The position numbers were made by a program, and so were the translations under genes. The notes under the pieces are model-generated. The model was not told the origin of the DNA. It worked only from the letters and a program-made list of their open reading frames with translations, and searched no databases. Positions 42,509 through 49,385 of a stretch of DNA of 64,000 nt are shown piece by piece (positions within the stretch are counted from its first letter, which is position 1; each line of letters opens with the position of its first letter). Source of the stretch: Curtobacterium flaccumfaciens UCD-AKU (GTDB lineage Bacteria > Actinomycetota > Actinomycetes > Actinomycetales > Microbacteriaceae); contig NZ_KB714631.1 in NCBI RefSeq assembly GCF_000349565.1, forward strand, positions 126,414 through 190,413, read 5' to 3'.

Positions 42509-45012
42509 GCGCGATGGCCGCGGCCTTCGCATGGGCGAGACCGAAGCGTCTCGTGCCGGTGGCCCGTCGGTACCCGCTGACGAGCGTCGTCTCGGCCCTG
42601 ACGGTCGTCGCCGGCATCGCCGCCGTGGTGCTCCGCTGCGTCGGTGCGCACGACGGCCGGACGCCCGACTCCCTGGGCGGGACGATGGGTCCGCTCGGCG
42701 TGGTCGCGGTGACGAGCAGCGTCGTCGGGTTCCTCGTCACCTTCGTCGCCGTCGTGGTGTGCACCGGGGCGTCCGAACGGCTGCTCGGCTGGCGGCGCAC
42801 CCTGCTCGCGATGGTCGTCACGACCGTCGTGGGGACCGGCCTCGGAGCCGTGCTGCAGCTGTTCGACGGCGCCCCGGCGAACCGCGGTTTCCTCGTGCAC
42901 CTGGGGCACGTCGGACCCTGGACGTGGATCGTCGGCACCATCGTCACCGCGAGCGCGTTCGCCGGCGCCCTGTGGCGACGCCGGATCCGGGTCGTGTCGA
43001 TCGCCGTCGTCGCGGCACTGCTGCTCTACGCCGGACACGCGTCCGACCTGCACGCGGCGCTCGCCCTGGTCGTCGGCCTGGTGCTCGGTCGCGTGCTGCG
43101 ACGGTCCCCGGTGCGGAGCGGCTGGACGCGGAGCTCCTCACGCGAGACCCGGGTGCTGCTGGTGGCCGCGGTGACGGTGTCGGCGGTCGGACCCGTGCTC
43201 GCGCTCGTCACCGGTGCTCAGTTCGGACTGCTCGCCCCGCTCGCCGTGGTGCTCGACACCGGGCCGACCGGGAGGATGCCGCACTGCTCGGTGACCGGGG
43301 TGACCGCCAGCTGTGTCCGGGCGCTCGCCGCGGTGCACCCGCACGGCTTGTTCCAGTCGCTGCTGGCCGTGATGCCGCTCGTGGTCCTGGCGGTCGGCGC
43401 CGTGGGACTCCGGCGTGGCAGCCGGTTCGCGCTGTGGCTCGTGGTGACCGTCGACCTGATCACCGGCATCGCGACCGCCGTGTCGTACGGGGTGCTGCCC
43501 GAGCGGCACCACGCCGTCGTGCAGCGTCTGGCGTCGGACCACCTCGCGGTCTCGCTCTCGCTCGTCGCATCGGTGCTGGTCCCGATCGCCACCGCCGTGG
43601 TGCTCGTCCTGCGCCGCGCCGACTTCCCGGTCCGGACCGACCGGCGACGACTGCTGACCTTCGCGATCACGGTCGCCGGCGCGGCCCTGGTGCTCGCGGT
43701 CGTCGTCGTCGGCGTCGCCGTGGCCTCGGGCGACAGCGTGCGGGAGCCCCTGCACCTGGCGCTCGCCGTGCTCGGCCCGATCGCCCCCGTGACCCTGCCC
43801 ACACACCTGGCACTGGCCGAGCCGGCGCTGCGGTTCGTCGTGGGCATCTCGGGCCCACTCCTGTGGCTCGCGGTGGCGATCGCCGCGGTCCGGCCGACCG
43901 GTGCCGGACGCTCGGACAGTGACCTCGACGGGCAGGACGCCGACCGGGTGGCCGCTCGTGCCCTGCTGGTCGCGGGCGGTGGCGACACCTTCGGGTGGAT
44001 GACGACCTGGCCCGGCAACGAGTACTGGTTCACCGAGGACGGCCGCGCCGGGGTCGCGTACCACCGCACCGGCAGCGTCGCCGTGACGACCGGCGGCCCC
44101 TTCGGCCACGAGGACGCCCGGCTCGCAGCACTCGAGGGCTTCGCACGGGCTGCGGACGACCACGGTTGGACGCCCGTCTTCTACGGCATCGACGCCACCC
44201 TCGGTGCTGCACTCGCACGACTGGGCTGGACGACCCTTCCCGTGGCCGAGGACGCCGACCTCGACCCGCGCACCTGGACGACCACGGGCAAGCGCAAGCA
44301 AGACGTCCGCACGGCCGTCAACAAGGCCGCACGCTCCGGCACCACCGCGCTCTGGTCGGACTGGGCCTCGCTGCCCGGCTCGGTCACCCGCCAGATCGAG
44401 GCGATCTCGGAGGAGTGGGTCGCCGAGCGCGAACTGCCCGAGATGGGGTTCACCCTGGGCGGGATCGACGAGATGCGCGACCCCGCCGTCCGCACGCTCG
44501 TCGCTCTGGGCGAGGACGGCACCGTGCTCGCCGTCACCAGCTGGCTGCCCGCCCACCGCGCCGGCCAGGTGGTCGGCTGGACGCTCGACGTGATGCGCCG
44601 CGCCCCGGACGCCCCGAACGGCGTCATGGAGTTCCTGGTCGCGAGTGCGGTCGACCGGATGCGCGCCGACGGGGCCGAGCGGCTCAGCCTGTCCGCGGCA
44701 CCGCTCGCGTCCTCGGCGGAACCGCAGACCGGCGGCCGGAGCGGCGTCGAATCGGTCCTCGACGTCGTCGGCGGAGCCCTCGAACCGGTCTACGGGTTCC
44801 GCTCCCTGCTGCGCTTCAAGGCGAAGTTCGGCCCCGACCTGCACCCACTGGTGATGGCCTACCCGGACCCGGTGGCGCTGCCCACGATCGGCGTCGCCAT
44901 CGTCCGCACCTACCTGCCGGGGCTGTCGCTCCGCCAGGCGGTGGCGATCATGCGCGAACGGCGTCCGGCGCCCGCAGCCCGGGCCGAGCAGCCAGCCGCG
45001 CGCGTCGGCTGA
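42505..45012 (+). CDS. MprF-like aminoacyl-lipid synthase (DUF2156)
   Basis: 835 residues. About 450 N-terminal residues with ten or more membrane helices, then a cytoplasmic DUF2156 (double GNAT-like) domain from about residue 500: GGDTFGWMTTWPGNEYWFTE, GRAGVAYHRTGSVAVTTGGP, YGIDATLGAALARLGW, GKRKQDVRTAVNKAARSG, MEFLVASAVDRMRADGAERL and a final YGFRSLLRFKAKFGPDLHP. This is the catalytic architecture of tRNA-dependent lipid aminoacylation (MprF, LysX, AlaDAG synthase). GTG 42505 overlaps the esterase stop. Lysyl- or alanyl-specificity and acceptor (phosphatidylglycerol or diacylglycerol) cannot be read off. Confidence 0.87.
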   Translation: MSAMAAAFAWARPKRLVPVARRYPLTSVVSALTVVAGIAAVVLRCVGAHDGRTPDSLGGTMGPLGVVAVTSSVVGFLVTFVAVVVCTGASERLLGWRRTLLAMVVTTVVGTGLGAVLQLFDGAPANRGFLVHLGHVGPWTWIVGTIVTASAFAGALWRRRIRVVSIAVVAALLLYAGHASDLHAALALVVGLVLGRVLRRSPVRSGWTRSSSRETRVLLVAAVTVSAVGPVLALVTGAQFGLLAPLAVVLDTGPTGRMPHCSVTGVTASCVRALAAVHPHGLFQSLLAVMPLVVLAVGAVGLRRGSRFALWLVVTVDLITGIATAVSYGVLPERHHAVVQRLASDHLAVSLSLVASVLVPIATAVVLVLRRADFPVRTDRRRLLTFAITVAGAALVLAVVVVGVAVASGDSVREPLHLALAVLGPIAPVTLPTHLALAEPALRFVVGISGPLLWLAVAIAAVRPTGAGRSDSDLDGQDADRVAARALLVAGGGDTFGWMTTWPGNEYWFTEDGRAGVAYHRTGSVAVTTGGPFGHEDARLAALEGFARAADDHGWTPVFYGIDATLGAALARLGWTTLPVAEDADLDPRTWTTTGKRKQDVRTAVNKAARSGTTALWSDWASLPGSVTRQIEAISEEWVAERELPEMGFTLGGIDEMRDPAVRTLVALGEDGTVLAVTSWLPAHRAGQVVGWTLDVMRRAPDAPNGVMEFLVASAVDRMRADGAERLSLSAAPLASSAEPQTGGRSGVESVLDVVGGALEPVYGFRSLLRFKAKFGPDLHPLVMAYPDPVALPTIGVAIVRTYLPGLSLRQAVAIMRERRPAPAARAEQPAARVG

Positions 45013-45050
45013 ACCGGACGGCTCCCCAGCGCCGTCGGTACGTTCGGTGC

Positions 45051-45584
45051 ATGGGAACCGAACGCGCCGACGGACCGGCGGTGGACGAGCACGATCCGTA
45101 CGAACGTCGCCCCGGCTACGTCACGAGCGTCGACGGCCGGACCGACCGGATGACCACGGACATGTTCGCGGGCGTCGTGGTCGGGTTCGTCCTGCTGCTC
45201 GTCTTCGGGTTCTTCCAGCTCGTCGAGTGGATCGCGATCGGAGCGGCCGTCGTCATCGGTGCGGCGGTGTGGTTGGTCCTGCGCAGCCGTCGACGGCGTG
45301 CAGATCGTCGCGCGGGTCGGTCCCCCGACGCCGTCCCACGTGCGCGTGACCGCGCCATCGCCGAGGCGAACGGTGGCCGCCACTTCTTCGTCGCCCAGAA
45401 CCCGGTCGTCGTCATCGTGATGGGCGCGATCTTCATCGCTGTTGCGGTCGCCCCACTGCTGTTCGGCGGGTTCTCCGTCGGCCGGATCGTGACCGGGGTC
45501 ATCGTCGTCGCGAGCGGCGTCCTGTGCATCGTGCAGGGGATCGGCACGCTGCGGGTGCGCCGCCGGGAGCGCAGCGGCGGCTGA
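45051..45584 (+). CDS. Uncharacterised membrane protein
   Basis: 177 residues. Polar N-terminus (MGTERADGPAVDEHDPYERR), then helices FAGVVVGFVLLLVFGFFQLV and WIAIGAAVVIGAAVWLVLR, a basic loop (SRRRRADRRAGR), then VVIVMGAIFIAVAVAPLLFG and IVTGVIVVASGVLCIVQGIG, ending in basic residues. Start ATG 45051; no strong ribosome site. Follows the MprF-like gene by 38 bp and may be co-transcribed. No family recognised. Confidence 0.75.
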   Translation: MGTERADGPAVDEHDPYERRPGYVTSVDGRTDRMTTDMFAGVVVGFVLLLVFGFFQLVEWIAIGAAVVIGAAVWLVLRSRRRRADRRAGRSPDAVPRARDRAIAEANGGRHFFVAQNPVVVIVMGAIFIAVAVAPLLFGGFSVGRIVTGVIVVASGVLCIVQGIGTLRVRRRERSGG

Positions 45585-45651
45585 ACCGCGGTCGGCGGCC
45601 CGCCCGAAGTGGGCGCATCGGCGTGGCCCGGTGGCCAATAAGCTCACTTCC

Positions 45652-45957
45652 GTGACTGCAGTGCAGACCGGTCGACGCTTCGGCGCGACCCGAGGCGAAT
45701 TCGCGCTCCTGATGACCGTGACCGTCGTCCTCGGACTCGTGGTCCCGGCCGGCGGGCTGCTCGCCGCCTTCGGCTCGCTGCTGACCGGCGTCCGCGACGA
45801 CCGTCGCCGCGTCCGCGCCCTGTTCATCGTCGGCCTGGGCATGTTGGTGCTACAGGTGGCGTTCGTCGCCGTCGCACTCTGGGGCCCGGTGCAGGTGTGC
45901 AACTCGACGAACGGCAGCCCCGAGACCTGCCAGACGTACTGGCCCTGGGAAGGCTGA
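45652..45957 (+). CDS. Small two-helix membrane protein
   Basis: About 101 residues: basic start, FALLMTVTVVLGLVVPAGGL, charged loop GVRDDRRRVR, ALFIVGLGMLVLQVAFVAVA, and a tail with two Cys (VQVCNSTNGSPETCQTYWP) that would lie outside. GTG 45652 is preferred: TAAGCT ends 7 bp before it, the arrangement of a leaderless transcript. GTG 45631 would add 7 residues. Function unknown. Confidence 0.6.
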   Translation: MTAVQTGRRFGATRGEFALLMTVTVVLGLVVPAGGLLAAFGSLLTGVRDDRRRVRALFIVGLGMLVLQVAFVAVALWGPVQVCNSTNGSPETCQTYWPWEG

Positions 45958-45986
45958 CGCGTCTTCGACGCGACCACAGGGCGGAC

Positions 45987-46020
45987 GGGAGGCCCGGTGC
46001 CAGCTGGCACCGTCCCTCCC
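45987..46020. repeat. Hairpin repeat, family R1
   Basis: Arms 45987-46001 and 46006-46020 pair at 13 of 15 positions around AGCT (GGGAGGCCCGGTGCC). Preceded by GACGCGACCACAGGGCGGAC, closely matching the text at 63971-63990 before the truncated copy at the right edge, so the repeat unit is longer than the hairpin. Confidence 0.75.
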
Positions 46021-46114
46021 GGCACGGCCGTCGCCCCGCTGGCGCGGTGCGCCGGTACCGGCGGGTGGGGCCCACCTCCCGGCACGGCCGTCGCCCCGCT
46101 GGCGCGGTGCGCCG
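46015..46114. repeat. Two 40-bp identical direct repeats
   Basis: Positions 46015-46054 and 46075-46114 are identical, period 60 bp, core GGCACGGCCGTCGCCCCGCT. GCTGGCGCGGTGCGCCG inside each can fold with neighbouring CCGGCG. They overlap the R1 hairpin and end 67 bp before the lipoprotein start codon, so they may be part of its promoter region. Confidence 0.8.
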
Positions 46115-46181
46115 TGTCAGGATCGGCCGTCGCACGACATCTCTCAGTGAGCGACCCTGCTCCCACCGAAGGAGAGAACCG

Positions 46182-46643
46182 ATGAACACACGAACCCGCT
46201 TCAGCGTCACCGCGGTGGCTGCCTGCGTCGTGGTCGCCGCCCTCAGCGGTTGTGCTGCGAGCACCCCGACTCCGGCGCCGTCCGCCACCACGGCGATGAC
46301 CGGGGACAAGACCCCGCTCCCGTCCCCGTCCCCGACCGCGACGGACGCCGCGACCACGGACGACCAGACTCCGTCGACGTCCCCGTCGAAGGAGCCCGGG
46401 ACGTCGGCGCTCGCGCAGCACATCTACGACGAGTGCAGCAAGGGGGCCGCGGACGCCGGGGTCACCCTGACCTTCACGGACGACCCGTCGGGGTACCCGG
46501 GCAGCGACGGGACCTACCAGCTCGTCTACCCCTTCACCTTCGACGACGGGCACACCGATCCGTACGCCGTCTACAACTGCACGCTCACCGACGACACGGT
46601 GGACTCCTCGTACGTCAGCAGCGGGATGACCGACAGCCACTGA
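46182..46643 (+). CDS. Small secreted lipoprotein
   Basis: 153 residues. Signal MNTRTRFSVTAVAACVVVAA with lipobox ALSGC (Cys24). A Thr/Ser/Pro linker of about 50 residues follows (TPTPAPSATTAM), then a small domain with QHIYDECSKGAADAGVTLTF, GTYQLVYPFTFDDGHTDP and AVYNCTLTDDTVD; the two Cys could pair. ATG 46182 follows AAGGAGAG. No family recognised; its domain size suggests a surface-anchored binding or inhibitor module. Confidence 0.82.
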   Translation: MNTRTRFSVTAVAACVVVAALSGCAASTPTPAPSATTAMTGDKTPLPSPSPTATDAATTDDQTPSTSPSKEPGTSALAQHIYDECSKGAADAGVTLTFTDDPSGYPGSDGTYQLVYPFTFDDGHTDPYAVYNCTLTDDTVDSSYVSSGMTDSH

Positions 46644-46851
46644 CCACGTGGAGGTCGCTCCGGACCTCGGACGTCAGGGTGACGACGCGGGGATCCCCCA
46701 GCGTGCCGGGCAGTCTGACGAACGGCGCGGGGCCCAGCGTCGTCGGCAGTTCGGCCGCGCGCACGCCCGGCAGCGGCTGTACGAACACGAGCGACCAGCA
46801 GCCGCTGTCCGGCCACGATCGCAGCCCGGCGGCAGCTCGGGCGCCCCGGCG
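46615..46851 (-). pseudogene. Possible gene remnant after the MFS gene
   Basis: The reverse-strand frame that follows directly after the MFS stop codon, in the same frame, stays open for 78 codons with strong G/C at third positions and protein-like text: CWSLVFVQPLPGVRAAELPT, LGPAPFVRLPGTLGDPRVVT, LTSEVRSDLHVV. It lacks an ATG; GTG codons inside could start a peptide of about 55 residues. The ATG overlapping the MFS stop opens a different frame of poor quality. A frameshifted or truncated gene, or a MFS tail interrupted by a stop, would both explain it. It overlaps the end of the lipoprotein gene by 29 bp. Confidence 0.3.
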
Positions 46852-48111
46852 TCATGCCGTCGAACCCGCTGGCACGGTGATCGAGCGGCGTTCCATGAGC
46901 CGCCACGATCCGCCGAGCAGCGGCGTGAGCGTCACGACGGTGTACACGACCGCGACGACGGCGAAGGTGGCCTCGACCCCCACTCCGTCGGCAGCGAGCC
47001 CGGCGAGCAGGCCGCCGACGGGGATGCCCGCCCACGCGCCGGCACCGAGCAGGCCGAACACCCGCGCGCGCATGTGCTCCGGGATCCGCTCGAGCTCGAC
47101 GGCTCCGAGGATCGGGTTGATCGAACCGGCCGCGAGCCCGGAGAGTGCGGCGGACGCGAGCATCCACGGCAGGCCGAGCCCGAGCGCCGGAACGACCAGT
47201 GACGGCCCACCGGCGAGGACGAAGCACAGGGCGAAGACCACCCGTCGCGGCACGCGGTGCGCCACGTACCCGAAGGCGACGGAGCCGAGGAACGCCGCAC
47301 CCCCGAAGACGCCGGTGACGAGCCCGACTGCCTGCGCGCCGCCGAGCCGCTGGTCGGCGTAGAGCGGCAGGAGCGTGGTCGAGCGTGCGGCGTCGAGCAG
47401 GTTCGTCACGAGCACCAGCGCGACCACGAGCCGGAACAGGGGGTCGCGGACGCAGAACCGGAACCCGTCGGCGATGTCACGCCAGTACCCCTGCGACGCC
47501 ACCGGCTCGGCGGATTCGACCGGTGCCGCTGCGCCACGGACCGTGACCGCCATCAGCAGCGCGGCTGCCCCGAAAGCGATCGCCACGCAGGCGAGGCCCG
47601 GCATCGGACCCGTGACGGCGACCAGGGTCCCGCCGAGCGGGGCGCCGATCAGCACCGACAGCCGTGACGAGGCCTCGAAGTGGCCGACGGCGCGTTCCAG
47701 CGGCACCCCCGCCGTCGTCGCCAGCCCCGGCAGGAGCACCCGTCGCGCGGACTCGCCGGGGGTGTCGAACAGGCCGCTGACGAAGACGAGCGCGAGGAGT
47801 GCCCAGAACGGCAGCCCGACGGTCCAGGCGAGCACCGGCATCGCGAGCAGCGTGAGCCCACTGATGAGGTCGGAGGCGACGCTCGAGCGGACGAAGCCCA
47901 CCCGCTCCACGAGGGCACCACCGAACGGGCCGCCGAGCACGATCGGGACCGTCGCCATGAACGCGGCGATGCCGACGTCGGTGGCGGAACCGCCGCGCGC
48001 CAGGACGGCGAACGGCACGGTGATGGTGGTGACGACGTTCCCGATCCGTGACACCACCTGCACCGCCAGCAGCGCGCGCAGTTGTGCGCGGGGGCTCAGC
48101 TGCGCGGCCAT
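46852..48111 (-). CDS. MFS transporter
   Basis: 419 residues, about twelve membrane helices. TFS-type major facilitator sequence: QVVSRIGNVVTTITVPFAVL, the loop GGALVERVGFVRSSVASDLI (motif A-like), ARRVLLPGLATTAGVPLERA, and ERIPEHMRARVFGLLGAGAW. This pattern (N-terminal RIGN..., ELERIPEHMRARVFG) is typical of MFS_3 / enterobactin-exporter-like EntS or macrolide-efflux-like proteins. Start ATG 48111 lies inside the end of the ArsR-type gene (16-bp overlap), so the regulator and transporter form one operon. Drug or metabolite efflux is likely, substrate unknown. Confidence 0.88.
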   Translation of the reverse strand: MAAQLSPRAQLRALLAVQVVSRIGNVVTTITVPFAVLARGGSATDVGIAAFMATVPIVLGGPFGGALVERVGFVRSSVASDLISGLTLLAMPVLAWTVGLPFWALLALVFVSGLFDTPGESARRVLLPGLATTAGVPLERAVGHFEASSRLSVLIGAPLGGTLVAVTGPMPGLACVAIAFGAAALLMAVTVRGAAAPVESAEPVASQGYWRDIADGFRFCVRDPLFRLVVALVLVTNLLDAARSTTLLPLYADQRLGGAQAVGLVTGVFGGAAFLGSVAFGYVAHRVPRRVVFALCFVLAGGPSLVVPALGLGLPWMLASAALSGLAAGSINPILGAVELERIPEHMRARVFGLLGAGAWAGIPVGGLLAGLAADGVGVEATFAVVAVVYTVVTLTPLLGGSWRLMERRSITVPAGSTA

Positions 48112-48668
48112 CGGTACGCCTGGTTCAGCACGAAGACCTGCTCGGAACCGTCGTCGGCGCTGTGCTCGGCGGCGACATCGGCCCAGCGGTCGACGACCTG
48201 ACGGAGTTCCTCGCCCATGTCCTGGAGTTCAGCCGCCGTGAGCCGGAGCACTCGGTCGGTGCTCGAGGACGCCGCCACCCACTCGCGGCCGAACGTCGGC
48301 GCGTGGTCGACGAAGGCCTCGTAGTTCGCCGCGTACACACGGGCGACCGCGTGGTCGAGGGCGTTCGTGGCGAGCAACCGCTCCGGGTCGTCGAGCGCGT
48401 CGGCGAGCTCCCACACGGAGGCCTCGTGCGCGGCTCGCCACCAGCGCTCGCGGCGGTCCGTGCCGGCGTCCGGAGCGGGTTCGATGAAGCCTGCAGCCGC
48501 GAGTCTGGTGCAGTGGTAGCTGATCGTGCCCGGAGCCTCGTCGATGACGTCGCCCAGCGTCGCGGCGGTCTGCGGGCCGTTTGCCCGCAACAGGCCGAGG
48601 ATGCGCAGGCGCGTCGGGTGGGCCAGGGCGCGCATCTGGGCGGGGTCGTCGATCCGTCCTGCAATCAT
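48096..48668 (-). CDS. ArsR-family winged-helix regulator
   Basis: 190 residues. DPAQMRALAHPTRLRILGLL followed by ATLGDVIDEAPGTISYHCTR is a typical ArsR/HTH_20 domain; then ERWWRAAHEASVWELADALD and a helical C-terminus. No Cys metal site visible, so it is not a classical metal sensor. ATG 48668 is 6 nt from TAGGGT on the same strand, consistent with a leaderless start. Probably represses the overlapping MFS transporter gene. Confidence 0.85.
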   Translation of the reverse strand: MIAGRIDDPAQMRALAHPTRLRILGLLRANGPQTAATLGDVIDEAPGTISYHCTRLAAAGFIEPAPDAGTDRRERWWRAAHEASVWELADALDDPERLLATNALDHAVARVYAANYEAFVDHAPTFGREWVAASSSTDRVLRLTAAELQDMGEELRQVVDRWADVAAEHSADDGSEQVFVLNQAYRWPRS

Positions 48669-48697
48669 GGTGCGACCCTACATGCACAAGGAGTGTT

Positions 48698-49012
48698 GTG
48701 GAGTTTCCCGGGGCGTATCCGTTCCCGAACCGTGAGGATTGCGGCGACGTGGAGCTCGAGACCGACGGCGCGCTCCCGGCTGAGAGTCTGCAGTGCCTGA
48801 CGGACGCGAGCGGAGCCGGCAACGTGGCGTCACTCGCCTGGGTGCGGCGGACGACCGAGGGCGATCCGACCCCGTACTTTGTCCAGACGGACGGGGCAGG
48901 GGCGACGGTCGCGTCGACGGCGGCCTACGACACCTACGGCCAGGGCGGGTGGCGCGAGTACGGGCGTCCGCACAGTGGGTCGCACGAGCGGAGCGATCTG
49001 AACACCGTGTGA
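48698..49012 (+). CDS. Uncharacterised 104-residue protein
   Basis: No family recognised. GTG 48698 lies 4 nt after AAGGAG. Sequence runs VEFPGAYPFPNREDCGDVEL, ESLQCLTDASGAGNVASLAW, then WVRRTTEGDPTPYFVQTDG and YDTYGQGGWREYGRPH. Two Cys, no signal peptide or membrane helix; beta-like. Divergent from the ArsR gene, separated by only 29 bp. Its nearest forward neighbour is the secreted peptide of the NRPS cluster 84 bp on, but there is no sign of coupling. Confidence 0.65.
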   Translation: MEFPGAYPFPNREDCGDVELETDGALPAESLQCLTDASGAGNVASLAWVRRTTEGDPTPYFVQTDGAGATVASTAAYDTYGQGGWREYGRPHSGSHERSDLNTV

Positions 49013-49028
49013 ACGACCAAACCGGTCA

Positions 49029-49058
49029 CCACGGTGGCCCCGAACGACTCCACGGTGG
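49029..49058. promoter_or_regulatory. Paired CCACGGTGG sites upstream of the NRPS cluster
   Basis: CCACGGTGG, a 4+1+4 inverted repeat, occurs at 49029-49037 and 49050-49058, 21 bp apart, each followed by CC. Two helical turns separate them. They lie 39-68 bp before the secreted-peptide start, a suitable place for a regulator of the whole cluster. No clear -10/-35 could be assigned. Confidence 0.45.
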
Positions 49059-49096
49059 CCGAAGTCCGGCCGCCGACAGTCGACGAGGAGCTTCCC

Positions 49097-49309
49097 GTGA
49101 AGAAGAACACCCGCATCCTGAGCACCGCGACCATCGCCGTGGCGCTGACGCTCGGCGGTCTCGCAACGAACGCGACCGCTGCGAACGCCGCCGAGGACAC
49201 CTCCACGAACGCGACGTCCCCGGCACTCATCCAGGGCCCCCTCGTCCAGGGCCCGCTCATCGACATCGGCGGGATCCTCGACTCGCTCCGCATCGGTCAG
49301 TTCCAGTAG
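49097..49309 (+). CDS. Small secreted peptide precursor ahead of the NRPS
   Basis: 70 residues. GTG 49097 follows GAGGAG by 6 nt. VKKNTRILSTATIAVALTLG and ATNATAANA form a Sec signal with a probable cut after ANA (about residue 30), leaving a mature peptide of about 40 residues. It contains the repeat ALIQGPLVQGPLIDIGGILD and ends RIGQFQ; no Cys. The NRPS gene begins 76 bp downstream in the same direction with no terminator between, so co-transcription is likely. No family recognised. It may be a partner, immunity factor or unrelated surface peptide; the sequence does not say which. Confidence 0.7.
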   Translation: MKKNTRILSTATIAVALTLGGLATNATAANAAEDTSTNATSPALIQGPLVQGPLIDIGGILDSLRIGQFQ

Positions 49310-49385
49310 CGCCCAGAGGAACCGGAACCAGCGGAACCGCGATCCGGCCCGGTAGCGGCCGCGTCCCGACAGGAAGAGTCTCTCT

